Source: Stenotrophomonas maltophilia (GTDB lineage Bacteria > Pseudomonadota > Gammaproteobacteria > Xanthomonadales > Xanthomonadaceae). Taken from it: a stretch of DNA of 44,155 nt. The notes under the pieces are model-generated. The model was given only the letters and a program-made list of their open reading frames with translations. It ran no database searches and was not told the origin of the DNA. Each line of letters starts with the position of its first letter. The first letter of the stretch is position 1. Position numbers and translations under genes: made by a program. The stretch lies in assembly GCA_002435595.1 (NCBI GenBank), contig DJBL01000088.1, forward strand, positions 1 through 44,155. The letters run 5' to 3'. This document shows positions 8,331-15,985 of the stretch, piece by piece.

Positions 8331-9512
8331 ATGAGCCAGACATCCGCTCCCGCTGCCGCCCCGGCAGCCCCGTCCCGTCGCGGCAAGCTGCTGCGCGGCC
8401 TGTTGGTCATCGTGGTGCTGCTGCTGGCCGCGCTGGCGCTGTGGTACTTCATGTTCGGCCGCTGGTTCGAAGAAACCGACGATGCCTACGTGCAGGGCAA
8501 CCAGGTCCAGATCACCCCGTTGGTGGCCGGTACCGTGGTGGCGATCAACGCCGATGACGGCATGCGCGTGGCGCGTGGCCAGCTGCTGGTGCAGCTGGAC
8601 CCGGCCGACACCGAAGTGGCGTTGCAGCAGGCCGAAGCCAACCTGGCCAAGACCGTGCGCCAGACCCGTGGCCTGTACCGCAGCGTGGAAGGCGCCCAGG
8701 CCGAGCTCAACGCCCGCCAGGTCACCCTCAAGCGCGTCCGCGAGGACTTCGCGCGGCGCAGGGGCCTGGCGGCCACCGGCGCCATCTCCAACGAGGAACT
8801 GGCCCACGCCCGCGACGAGCTGGCGGCCGCCGAAGCAGCCGTGGCCGGTTCGCGCGAAACCTTCGAGCGCAGCAATGCGCTGGTCGATGACACCGTGATC
8901 GCCACCCAGCCGGACGTGCAGGCGGCCGCCGCGCAGCTGCGCCAGGCCTACCTCAACAACGCCCGTGCCGGGATCGTCGCGCCGGTCGCCGGGTTCGTTG
9001 CCCGTCGTTCGGTGCAGGTGGGCCAGCGCGTGCAGCCGGGCAACGCCCTGATGGCGGTGGTGCCGACCGAACAGATGTGGGTGGAAGCCAACTTCAAGGA
9101 GACCCAGCTGCGGCACATGCGCCTGGGCCAGGAAGTGGAGCTGCGCTCGGACCTGTACGGCGGTGATGTGACCTACAAGGGCCGCATCGACAGCCTGGGC
9201 CTGGGCACCGGTTCGGCGTTCTCGCTGCTGCCGGCGCAGAACGCCAGCGGCAACTGGATCAAGATCGTGCAGCGCGTGCCGGTGCGCATCGCCATCGATC
9301 CCAAGCAGCTGGCCGAACACCCGCTGCGCATCGGTCTGTCGATCAAGGCCGAGGTGAGCCTGCGCGACCAGAAGGGCACCGTGCTGCCGACCGACATGGC
9401 CAAGGGCCAGGTGTTTGATACCGACGTCTACGCCAAGCAGCTGCACAGCGCCGACGAGGTGATCCACCAGATCATCCAGAGCAACCTGCCGCAGCAGGCC
9501 AAGGCGAGCTGA
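8331..9512 (+). CDS. emrA: Membrane-fusion adaptor EmrA
   Basis: A 393-residue HlyD/EmrA-type periplasmic adaptor linking EmrB to EmrC. A cytoplasmic Ala/Pro-rich tail (1-20) precedes one membrane segment at about 21-43. The hallmark of this family, FEETDDAYVQGNQVQITP, follows directly. Then come a split biotinyl-lipoyl domain (GTVVAINADDG, later GIVAPVAGFVARR) flanking a coiled-coil hairpin, and a beta-barrel. ATG 8331 is chosen, 10 bp after the emrC stop; an in-frame extension upstream would run inside emrC. Confidence 0.94.
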   Translation: MSQTSAPAAAPAAPSRRGKLLRGLLVIVVLLLAALALWYFMFGRWFEETDDAYVQGNQVQITPLVAGTVVAINADDGMRVARGQLLVQLDPADTEVALQQAEANLAKTVRQTRGLYRSVEGAQAELNARQVTLKRVREDFARRRGLAATGAISNEELAHARDELAAAEAAVAGSRETFERSNALVDDTVIATQPDVQAAAAQLRQAYLNNARAGIVAPVAGFVARRSVQVGQRVQPGNALMAVVPTEQMWVEANFKETQLRHMRLGQEVELRSDLYGGDVTYKGRIDSLGLGTGSAFSLLPAQNASGNWIKIVQRVPVRIAIDPKQLAEHPLRIGLSIKAEVSLRDQKGTVLPTDMAKGQVFDTDVYAKQLHSADEVIHQIIQSNLPQQAKAS

Positions 9513-9519
9513 GGTCACC

Positions 9520-11106
9520 ATGTCCGCGCAAGCTCCAGCCGCGCCCGGAAACCCGGGCGCACCGGCGGCGCCGGGTGCGGCCGCCGGCTTCCTGCCACCG
9601 AGTGTGGCCCTGTGCACCGTGGGCCTGGCGATGGCCTCGTTCATGCAGGTGCTCGATACCACCATCGCCAACGTGTCGCTGCCGACCATCGCCGGTAACC
9701 TCGGCGCCAGTTCGCAGCAGGCGACGTGGGTGATCACCTCGTTCGCGGTCAGCACCGCGATCGCGCTGCCGCTGACCGGTTGGCTCAGTCGCCGCTTCGG
9801 CGAACGCAAGCTGTTCGTGTGGGCCACGCTGGCCTTCGTGATCACCTCGCTGCTGTGCGGGCTGGCCCAGAGCATGGGCATGCTGGTGCTCTCGCGCGCA
9901 CTGCAGGGCTTCGTGGCCGGCCCGATGTACCCGATCACGCAGTCGCTGCTGGTCTCGATCTACCCGCGCGAGAAACGCGGGCAGGCGCTGGCGCTGCTGG
10001 CGATGATCACGGTGGTGGCACCGATCTGCGGTCCGATCCTGGGCGGCTGGATCACCGACAACTACAGCTGGGAATGGATCTTCCTGATCAACGTGCCGTT
10101 GGGCATCTTTGCCGCGCTGGTGGTGGGCAGCCAGTTGAAGGGGCGCCCGGAGCAGGTGGAAAAGCCGAAGATGGACTACGTCGGCCTGATCACGCTGGTG
10201 ATCGGCGTGGGCGCGTTGCAGCTGGTGCTCGACCTGGGCAATGACGAGGACTGGTTCGCGTCGACCAAGATCGTGGTGCTGGCCTGCGTGGCGGTGGTGG
10301 CGCTGGCGGTGTTCCTGATCTGGGAGCTGACCGACAAGGATCCGATCGTGGACCTGAAGCTGTTCCGGCACCGAAATTTCCGCGCCGGTACGTTGGCGAT
10401 GGTGGTGGCCTACGCAGCATTCTTCAGCGTGTCGTTGCTGATTCCGCAGTGGCTGCAGCGTGACATGGGCTACACGGCGATCTGGGCCGGGCTGGCGACG
10501 GCACCGATCGGGATCCTGCCGGTGATCATGACGCCGTTCGTGGGCAAATATGCCTCGCGGTTCGACATGCGCATGATCGCCTCGTTCGCGTTCGTGTTCC
10601 TGTCCTTCACCAGTTTCATGCGTTCGGACTTCAACCTGCAGGTGGACTATGCCCACGTGGCAGGGGTGCAATTGATCATGGGTATTGGCGTGGCCCTGTT
10701 CTTCATGCCGGTGCTGCAGATTCTGCTGTCGGACCTGGACGGTCGGGAGATCGCGGCGGGGTCGGGGTTGGCGACGTTCCTGCGTACGTTGGGCGGCAGT
10801 TTCGCAGCGTCGCTGACGACGTGGCTGTGGGCGCGCCGGACGCAGGTGCACCACGCGGACCTGACCGAGCACATTTCGGCCTATCAGCCGGGGATGGAGG
10901 ACCAGGTGGCGGCGATGGGGCAGGGCAACCTGCAGCAGGGGGCGGCGGCCTTGAACAACATGATCAACCACCAGGCGTCGCAGATGGGCTTCAACGACAT
11001 CTTCTTCCTGCTGGGCTGGATTTTCCTGGCGATCATTGCGTTCCTGTGGCTGGCCAAGCCGCCGTTCGGTGCAGGCGCGGGTGCGGCGTCGGCCGGCGGG
11101 CATTGA
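9520..11106 (+). CDS. emrB: DHA2-family multidrug proton antiporter EmrB
   Basis: A 528-residue major-facilitator pump with 14 predicted membrane helices (DHA2), using proton influx to expel hydrophobic drugs. Motif C-type sequence LDTTIANVSLPTIAG lies in helix 1, motif A-type GWLSRRFGERKLF after helix 2, and GPILGGWITDNYSWEWIFLI in the helix 5-6 region. An Ala/Pro/Gly-rich N terminus of about 27 residues precedes helix 1 and a Gly/Ala tail ends the protein. It begins 7 bp after emrA, closing the emrRCAB operon. A hairpin at 11117-11145 follows. Confidence 0.95.
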   Translation: MSAQAPAAPGNPGAPAAPGAAAGFLPPSVALCTVGLAMASFMQVLDTTIANVSLPTIAGNLGASSQQATWVITSFAVSTAIALPLTGWLSRRFGERKLFVWATLAFVITSLLCGLAQSMGMLVLSRALQGFVAGPMYPITQSLLVSIYPREKRGQALALLAMITVVAPICGPILGGWITDNYSWEWIFLINVPLGIFAALVVGSQLKGRPEQVEKPKMDYVGLITLVIGVGALQLVLDLGNDEDWFASTKIVVLACVAVVALAVFLIWELTDKDPIVDLKLFRHRNFRAGTLAMVVAYAAFFSVSLLIPQWLQRDMGYTAIWAGLATAPIGILPVIMTPFVGKYASRFDMRMIASFAFVFLSFTSFMRSDFNLQVDYAHVAGVQLIMGIGVALFFMPVLQILLSDLDGREIAAGSGLATFLRTLGGSFAASLTTWLWARRTQVHHADLTEHISAYQPGMEDQVAAMGQGNLQQGAAALNNMINHQASQMGFNDIFFLLGWIFLAIIAFLWLAKPPFGAGAGAASAGGH

Positions 11107-11116
11107 TGCCCTCTCT

Positions 11117-11145
11117 GCTTGTCCTGCCGGCGTGGCAGGACAAGC
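11117..11145. terminator. Hairpin between the convergent emrB and FtsX-type permease genes
   Basis: GCTTGTCCTGCC and its exact complement GGCAGGACAAGC form a 12-bp stem around GGCGT, between two convergent stop codons. No strong T run follows on either strand, so efficiency is uncertain. Confidence 0.65.
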
Positions 11146-11151
11146 GGTGTG

Positions 11152-12318
11152 TCAGCGTCCGGCGAGAGTAGCGGACACATCCCTGCGCAGATGGCGCAAC
11201 GCAGCGCCCGCCCCGACCATGGCACCGAGCCCGGTCGCCAATCCCAGCGCGATGCTCCAGTCGTGGGCGCTGGCGCTGCGAAGACCGGCGAGTTGGCCTA
11301 GCAGGATCGGTGACAGTGCAATGCAGATCGCGGCGGCGAGCAGGCCCAGTATGCAGCCGAGCAGGTACAACGCGGCGCTCTCGGCGACGAGCATCGCCGC
11401 CAGCCGCCATAGGGGAAATCCCAGCGCCTGGTACATCGCCAGCTCTGAACGGCGTTCGTGCAACGACTGGCTCAGAGTGCTGGCGGTGGTCAGCAGCAGG
11501 CTGAACAGTACGGCTCCCATGATGCTGCGGGTGATCCAGTCAATGTCCCCCAGTTCCCTGACCTGCGCCGCGAAGGCGGCCTGTTCCGAAAGCGAGCGGG
11601 TTTCATCAGCGGAGTTGGCCGACAACGCGTCGATCCTGCCAGCGACCGCATCGGACAGCGTGATGTTGGCAAGTCGACTGGCGTACCAGCCGACGCGACC
11701 CTGGACATAGGGCGACGTCGATGCCAGGTAGTCCCAGTGGAACAGCACCGTATTGGCATGGAATCTGGCGGCGGCCGGATCACGCGAGCGCAGGATGCCA
11801 GCGATGACGAAAGACCAGCTGCGCCCACCCTCGGGGGTGATGAAGATCGTCGAGCTGAGCGGGATGGTCTGGCCAACCCGCCACTGGTGGCGGTGGGCAA
11901 CCGTTTCGCCGACCAGAATGCCGGTGCGTTCGGCGTGGAACCTGGCAAGCGTCCAAGGATCAACGTCCAGTTCGGGGTACACGTCCAGGTAGCCGTCGGA
12001 AATGGCATAGGCGGAAACGGGCTGACGGGGCTGCTGGTAGAACCCGCCAAACCAGGTGGCATGGCCATGGGCCACCACTCCGTCCACTGCGGCGATGCGG
12101 TCCTGCAGCGCCACCGGCAGCGGGCTGGATACCGCGTGTCGGGACTGGGTAACCAGTCGCAAAGCGCCGTGAGCACTGGTGCCGGCGTTGAGAAAAGTGT
12201 CCCTGACACTGCCCGTCAGGCCAAACAACAGGAAGGCGCAGGCGATCGTTGCCACGCTCAATGCGGTGCGCGTGCGGTTGCGATGGAACTCCTGCAGTAC
12301 CAGATGCAGGTGCGACAT
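11152..12318 (-). CDS. FtsX/MacB-type ABC permease of the candidate peptide cassette
   Basis: A 388-residue inner-membrane permease. One helix sits at about 17-36 (TALSVATIACAFLLFGLTG). A large extracytoplasmic domain with the MacB periplasmic-core pattern follows to about 260. Three C-terminal helices complete it, with the FtsX segment LHERRSELAMYQALGFPLWRLAAMLVAE split across them. This is the type VII ABC fold used in mechanotransmission, lipoprotein release and peptide or antibiotic expulsion. Such permeases normally pair with a LolD/MacB-like ATPase, but none is adjacent; the only ATPase in the block (13897-14814) is of the ABC-2/NatA kind. It is the last gene of the minus-strand block, 49 bp after the 96-residue membrane protein. 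The Shine-Dalgarno is weak. Fold is certain, substrate unknown. Confidence 0.85.
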   Translation of the reverse strand: MSHLHLVLQEFHRNRTRTALSVATIACAFLLFGLTGSVRDTFLNAGTSAHGALRLVTQSRHAVSSPLPVALQDRIAAVDGVVAHGHATWFGGFYQQPRQPVSAYAISDGYLDVYPELDVDPWTLARFHAERTGILVGETVAHRHQWRVGQTIPLSSTIFITPEGGRSWSFVIAGILRSRDPAAARFHANTVLFHWDYLASTSPYVQGRVGWYASRLANITLSDAVAGRIDALSANSADETRSLSEQAAFAAQVRELGDIDWITRSIMGAVLFSLLLTTASTLSQSLHERRSELAMYQALGFPLWRLAAMLVAESAALYLLGCILGLLAAAICIALSPILLGQLAGLRSASAHDWSIALGLATGLGAMVGAGAALRHLRRDVSATLAGR

Positions 12319-12367
12319 CAGCCGGTCGCACCGTGTGGCGCCCGATCAACCCACCCACAACGCCGCC

Positions 12368-12658
12368 TCACCAGTCGTCCTCGCCGGCGTTGCGATGTGT
12401 CTGTGGCCCTCGGAACCACCGGACCAGGTAGACCGTGCAGGTAACGATGATTGCGGCCATGATCGCTCCGCCCAACCAGATGGAGTGAGTGGGCAGGTCG
12501 TGCCATCGTCCACTGATCATCGCTGGTCGGATCACGCCAAAGAAGAAGCCTGCCATTGTGCCGAGCAAGCCAAGGATGGCGCCGACCATCACACCGATCT
12601 TCGCTGGTGAAGGTGAAGATGAGCATGGAGCGGAGGGCGAACGCAGGTCATGCGGCAT
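12368..12658 (-). CDS. Small two-helix membrane protein (96 residues), function unknown
   Basis: Not recognised as a named family. ATG 12658 is preceded by AAGGAG with 9-nt spacing, so it is very probably translated. A Ser/Pro-rich cytoplasmic start is followed by two hydrophobic segments, about 20-44 (KIGVMVGAILGLLGTMAGFF) and 60-81 (IWLGGAIMAAIIVTCTVYLV), and a charged tail ending in GEDDW. It starts 14 bp after the 40-residue reading frame and precedes the FtsX-type permease in one transcription direction. The context suggests an accessory or immunity membrane protein of the transporter; that is inference. Confidence 0.75.
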   Translation of the reverse strand: MPHDLRSPSAPCSSSPSPAKIGVMVGAILGLLGTMAGFFFGVIRPAMISGRWHDLPTHSIWLGGAIMAAIIVTCTVYLVRWFRGPQTHRNAGEDDW

Positions 12659-12672
12659 GTCGAGGGTCTCCT

Positions 12673-12795
12673 TCAGCGGGGATCAAAGGGAGTCAGACCG
12701 GTAAGCCGGGCGAACTGGAGCAGCGCCAGCCCGCCGGCGAGCACAGACACCAGCCACGCGAGCGTTCGGTGCAGTGGTCCGGCGTACGGCGTCAT
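12673..12795 (-). CDS. Single-pass membrane miniprotein (40 residues)
   Basis: A short frame with ATG 12795, GGGAGG upstream with about 9-nt spacing, and stop TGA at 12673. The product reads MTPYAGPLHRTLAW, then a membrane helix LVSVLAGGLALLQFA and a short tail ending in FDPR. It fills the gap between the ABC-2 permease (36 bp upstream) and the 96-residue membrane protein (14 bp downstream), as in a tight operon. No family is recognised. Small hydrophobic partners of ABC exporters and bacteriocin immunity peptides have this form, but nothing in the sequence proves that role. Confidence 0.6.
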   Translation of the reverse strand: MTPYAGPLHRTLAWLVSVLAGGLALLQFARLTGLTPFDPR

Positions 12796-12831
12796 TGTCA
12801 GCATCCTCCCGTCAGGAGGGAGCGTGGCGCA

Positions 12832-13893
12832 TCACTCGCGTGCCTTGAAGCTGAAGGTAGCCAGAGCAACGGCAAACATCGCGGCCAGCCATGCCAGCAG
12901 CATCGTCAGCGACAACCAGACGGGAAACTGCGGACGGGTCTCGAACATCGCATGACGCAGCAGGTCCATGCCGTAGGTGGTCGGCAATGCAAGTGCAATC
13001 CACTTGGTAGCGGCGAATTGACTGGCGTTGAAGAACAGGTCGCCCAGGAACAGCACCAGCAGGTTGCACAGCGTGAAGGCATGGATGCCCAGCGAGTGGC
13101 TGGGCAGGACCGAACCGAGCGCCAGGCCGATGGCGATGAACACCGCCGCAAGCAGAAGGGATACAGCGGCCACACCGGCCAGTTGCAGGGCATCCAGCTG
13201 CAGCCCGAACATGATCATGGCCAGCGCGAGGTAGCCGGCGATGATGCCCAGCGCCAGGATGAGCTTCGTGCATAGCTCAGCAGCGAAGTACCAGCCCATC
13301 GAGATGGGCAGCATGCGGAACAACCGCAGTGTGCCGCGGGTACGCTCCTGCAGCAGCTTCACGCCGGCGGTGAACAGGCCGATGTTCAGCAGTGCCATCA
13401 CCATGATGGCCGGCAGCATGAAGAACGGCGAGTTCCCCGGTTCGACCAGCTGAATCCGGCTGTCGATGTCGATGGGGGTATGCGGGCTGGCCTCGATCGC
13501 CCGCAGCATCAGGGCAGCCACGGGTTGCCAATAGGGCGCTGCGTGGATGATGGCGGCGCCGGTGGCGGGATCGCGGTCGAGGATCAGTGCAGGCTCACCA
13601 TCGCGCAGGTGGGTCGGCAGATCCTCGCGACGAATGGGTTTGAGGTGGAAATTGTCCGACGGCAGCGCTGAACGCCATTGCTCGGCGGCCACAGCCTCGG
13701 GCAGAAGGCCGACCGAGATGCTGCGCTCGGGGCTGCCGAGAACATAGGCATAGCCGTAGATGAACATGAAAAGCAGCGGCACGGCCAAGGTCATGGCCAG
13801 GCCGACGCCGTTGCGGCGGAAGTGAGTGAAGGATTGCCCGAGGAAGGCAGTGAATACTGGCCATTGGCCGGCAGCTGGACAGGGAGGGCGCAT
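12832..13893 (-). CDS. ABC-2 type transporter permease
   Basis: A 353-residue integral membrane subunit. One helix at about 31-52 (GVGLAMTLAVPLLFMFIYGY) is followed by an extracytoplasmic domain of roughly 130 residues. Five or so helices fill the C-terminal half, including SLGIHAFTLCNLLVLFLGDLF and a last helix before KARE. This is the ABC-2/YhfgE-like layout of exporters for antibiotics, peptides, lipids and polysaccharides. The start ATG 13893 lies 3 bp after the ATPase stop, so the two are translated together and almost certainly form the complex. The Shine-Dalgarno is poor, consistent with coupling. Confidence 0.88.
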   Translation of the reverse strand: MRPPCPAAGQWPVFTAFLGQSFTHFRRNGVGLAMTLAVPLLFMFIYGYAYVLGSPERSISVGLLPEAVAAEQWRSALPSDNFHLKPIRREDLPTHLRDGEPALILDRDPATGAAIIHAAPYWQPVAALMLRAIEASPHTPIDIDSRIQLVEPGNSPFFMLPAIMVMALLNIGLFTAGVKLLQERTRGTLRLFRMLPISMGWYFAAELCTKLILALGIIAGYLALAMIMFGLQLDALQLAGVAAVSLLLAAVFIAIGLALGSVLPSHSLGIHAFTLCNLLVLFLGDLFFNASQFAATKWIALALPTTYGMDLLRHAMFETRPQFPVWLSLTMLLAWLAAMFAVALATFSFKARE

Positions 13894-13896
13894 CGG

Positions 13897-14814
13897 TCAG
13901 TCAGCCTTTTGAACGTGCATCAGGTAAGCCGATTCGATCTGCTGTGGATCCACGCCCAGCCGGGCATCGAAGCCCAAGGAACGCTCGGCCCCCAACAAGG
14001 AAACGAGGAAGGCGGGCAGTTCGTCCTTGGGGCATTGCGCGCGCCAAAACGGCAGCGGCTCGGTCGGGTGATCGGTGGTGGCTTGAGAGATCACACTGGC
14101 GTGGACGAATGAGGCGGGCGCATGGAAGCTAACGGTCACGCTGGCGCAGGACGCACTGGTCACTTCGTTCATCGAAAGCGTGCCGCGCAGGCGTCCATCT
14201 TCGATGAACAGCACGCGGTCGCAGAGCGCCTCCGCCTCGTCCATGTCATGGGTTGCAATGAGCCCGGCAAGCGACCGCTCCTGTTTGCCTTCCTTGAGGG
14301 TGTCCCATACTGCACGGCGGGAGCGCAGGTCCAGGGCGCTGGTAGGCTCGTCCATCAGCACCAGCGAGGGGGCGCCAGCGAGCGCGGCGAATACGGAAAC
14401 GCGCTGGCGCTGGCCGACGGAGAGTTCACTGGTGGTGCGGGCATGCAGGTGTGACAGGCCCAGACGCTGGGCGGTGCGTCGCAGCGTGGCGGTGTTGCCA
14501 TGGATGCGTGCGTAGAGAGTGATCAGCTGCGCCACGTTGATGTGTTCGGGTATCGCATTGCGCTGGAACACGAAGCCGACCTTGGCGCGGATCGCCGTGG
14601 GCAGTCGGCGAGGGGTGTGCCCGAAGACGCGGACGGCGCCCAGGGTGGGGGTCTGGATGCCTTCGATGGTCTCCAGCAGGGTGGTCTTGCCCGCGCCATT
14701 GGGGCCCAGCAGACCCACTATCTCGCCTGGTCGGACCTCAAGGCTGAAGTCGTCGAGCGCAACGCGGGAGCCGTAACGTCGTGTCAACGCCTCGACGACA
14801 AGGGGATGATCCAT
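13897..14814 (-). CDS. ABC transporter ATP-binding protein (NatA/CcmA type)
   Basis: A 305-residue nucleotide-binding subunit. Walker A is GPNGAGKTT at 37-45. The signature reads LSVGQRQR rather than the usual LSGGQ. Walker B is LVLMDEPTSALD, and the switch histidine is in IATHDMDEAEALC. About 80 residues after the ATPase core form a degenerate C-terminal domain ending in QKAD. ATG 14814 is chosen; the frame stays open to 15408, but the upstream part shows no ABC-like sequence and overlaps the peptide gene. The ATPase would energise the ABC-2 permease directly downstream. It lies 173 bp after the peptide gene, with a hairpin in that gap. Confidence 0.9.
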   Translation of the reverse strand: MDHPLVVEALTRRYGSRVALDDFSLEVRPGEIVGLLGPNGAGKTTLLETIEGIQTPTLGAVRVFGHTPRRLPTAIRAKVGFVFQRNAIPEHINVAQLITLYARIHGNTATLRRTAQRLGLSHLHARTTSELSVGQRQRVSVFAALAGAPSLVLMDEPTSALDLRSRRAVWDTLKEGKQERSLAGLIATHDMDEAEALCDRVLFIEDGRLRGTLSMNEVTSASCASVTVSFHAPASFVHASVISQATTDHPTEPLPFWRAQCPKDELPAFLVSLLGAERSLGFDARLGVDPQQIESAYLMHVQKAD

Positions 14815-14945
14815 CGTGACCTGCAGGAGCTGGGGCGCTGTTGCCAGTGCCAGGGGGGAAGGCGGCGTGCTCGCGCTGACCGGAGGTGTGCGCAATGACC
14901 GGTTTGCGGACGCTGCTGCGTGCGTAGAGGAGGCGTGGGCAGAAC

Positions 14946-14976
14946 GGCGATGCCACCGGGAAGCCGGGGCATCGCC
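14946..14976 (-). promoter_or_regulatory. Stem-loop between the peptide gene and the ABC genes
   Basis: GGCGATGCC and GGCATCGCC pair in a 9-bp stem around a 13-nt loop, 12 bp past the peptide stop. No T run follows. A hairpin here could stabilise the 5' peptide message or let only some transcripts continue into the transporter genes, a common way to make precursor in excess of exporter. The function is inferred. Confidence 0.4.
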
Positions 14977-14987
14977 GGGTGGCCTGG

Positions 14988-15209
14988 TTAGAGCGCGACC
15001 GGCTGCGTGCTGCCGCCACAGCCGAACGTGCCCGCAGTACCTGCAGTGCCCAGGCAGCCGGAACCGGTACCGAAGGTACCCGCCGAGCCGAAGGTGCCAA
15101 GACAATTGAAGGCAACGCTCAGTTCGCCATCGGTAAACACTTCCAGGCTTGAATCCCGATGCACACTGATGTCGAAATGAGATGCGCCAGCAGTACCCAG
15201 TACGTGCAT
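14988..15209 (-). CDS. Gly/Thr-repeat Cys peptide, candidate RiPP precursor
   Basis: A 73-residue peptide. ATG 15209 has a near-perfect AAGGAGG 5 nt upstream; the frame could extend 6 codons to a TTG, but that would bury the ribosome site. Residues 1-34 look leader-like, with FDISV (12-16) vaguely resembling the F-x-L-D box of some lanthipeptide leaders, and acidic LEVFTDGEL. Residues 36-66 are two imperfect copies of a unit starting CLGT, with Gly at nearly every third position and Thr or Ser after many of them. Cys are at 36, 52 and 64. The tail is STQPVAL. It precedes the ABC exporter genes on the same strand. No LanB/C/M, YcaO, radical-SAM or protease gene is near. An unmodified secreted peptide is the main alternative. 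No family is recognised. Confidence 0.6.
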   Translation of the reverse strand: MHVLGTAGASHFDISVHRDSSLEVFTDGELSVAFNCLGTFGSAGTFGTGSGCLGTAGTAGTFGCGGSTQPVAL

Positions 15210-15425
15210 GAATGCCTCCTTGGACAACTGCCAGGGGGATAGAGGCCTGGCTTCCTCGTGCCCTGCAAATGCAGTGCCCCCTGAACCTAGCAGGCGTTGA
15301 AATTCGATGGGATTGGGGGATTGCGCGAATCCGCGTAGGGACTATCTGACCGTGCGCGTGCCAGATCGTGGATCGATGGCGTGACCGCGGCCCGCAGCGA
15401 GGGGGCATGCAGCGGTACCCCAGAC

Positions 15426-15451
15426 ATGAAAAAACCCGCTTGCGCGGGTTT
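15426..15451 (-). terminator. Terminator of tRNA-Leu copy 1
   Basis: AAACCCGC (15432-15439) and GCGGGTTT (15444-15451) form an 8-bp stem with a 4-nt loop, followed on the minus strand by a T run. The same module follows all three tRNA-Leu copies. Confidence 0.85.
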
Positions 15452-15468
15452 GATCATTGTCTGAGTCA

Positions 15469-15555
15469 TGGTGCCCAGGAGAGGACTCGAACCTCCACGA
15501 AGTTGCCCCCGCTAGCACCTGAAGCTAGTGCGTCTACCAATTCCGCCACCTGGGC
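15469..15555 (-). tRNA. tRNA-Leu(CAG), copy 1
   Basis: An 87-nt cloverleaf read on the minus strand. The acceptor stem starts GCCCAGG and closes with CCTGGGC, followed by A and an encoded CCA end. The anticodon stem CTAGC/GCTAG encloses TTCAGGT, giving anticodon CAG for codon CUG. The long variable arm GCGGGGGCAACTTCGT is that of a class II tRNA. CUG is the main leucine codon in this GC-rich DNA, which fits multiple gene copies. Confidence 0.97.
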
Positions 15556-15569
15556 GACTCAGGAGGGGA

Positions 15570-15598
15570 ATTCTGCGGGAGAACCGCGAATGTGTCAA
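15570..15598 (-). promoter_or_regulatory. Sigma-70 promoter of tRNA-Leu copy 1
   Basis: On the minus strand a perfect -35 TTGACA (15593-15598) and a -10 CAGAAT (15570-15575) are 17 bp apart, with the -10 ending 14 bp before the tRNA. Confidence 0.8.
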
Positions 15599-15703
15599 CA
15601 GCATGTCGCGGAAAATTCTGATCGTCGCGCGCTGCCCGATCATCGCCCCGGCGGGTCGGGCCAAGCATGCATGCGACGTGCAGCCGTTCGAACCGCAGAA
15701 ACG

Positions 15704-15726
15704 AAAAAACCCGCTTGCGCGGGTTT
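15704..15726 (-). terminator. Terminator of tRNA-Leu copy 2
   Basis: Same AAACCCGC/GCGGGTTT hairpin and T run as copy 1, located 18 bp past the CCA end of the tRNA. Confidence 0.85.
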
Positions 15727-15743
15727 GATCATTTACTGAGTCA

Positions 15744-15830
15744 TGGTGCCCAGGAGAGGACTCGAACCTCCACGAAGTTGCCCCCGCTAGCACCTGAAGC
15801 TAGTGCGTCTACCAATTCCGCCACCTGGGC
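15744..15830 (-). tRNA. tRNA-Leu(CAG), copy 2
   Basis: Appears identical to copy 1 over all 87 nt, including the encoded CCA. It has its own promoter and terminator, so it is an independent unit and not part of a polycistronic tRNA transcript. Confidence 0.97.
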
Positions 15831-15844
15831 GACTCAGGGGGCGA

Positions 15845-15873
15845 ATTATGCGGAAGCATTGCGGGGCTGTCAA
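15845..15873 (-). promoter_or_regulatory. Sigma-70 promoter of tRNA-Leu copy 2
   Basis: Minus-strand -35 TTGACA (15868-15873), 17-bp spacer, -10 CATAAT (15845-15850, five of six consensus bases). By sequence it is the strongest of the three tRNA-Leu promoters. Confidence 0.85.
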
Positions 15874-15985
15874 CGCATTCTGACGCGGTATCGACACCAG
15901 GTGGGGGCAGCGCTGCCGCGGCGCGGCTTGACCCGGGATGCGGCCACTCAAAATACTCGTCCGACCCCGCAGCAAGGCGTTCCCC

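Noticed and set aside
15210..15227. Upstream TTG start for the 73-residue peptide
   Set aside because: It would place the AAGGAGG ribosome site inside the coding region and has no site of its own; the ATG at 15209 is far better.
14815..15408. N-terminal extension of the ABC ATPase
   Set aside because: The frame is open but has no ABC similarity, overlaps the peptide gene, and is followed by a standard start before the ATPase core.
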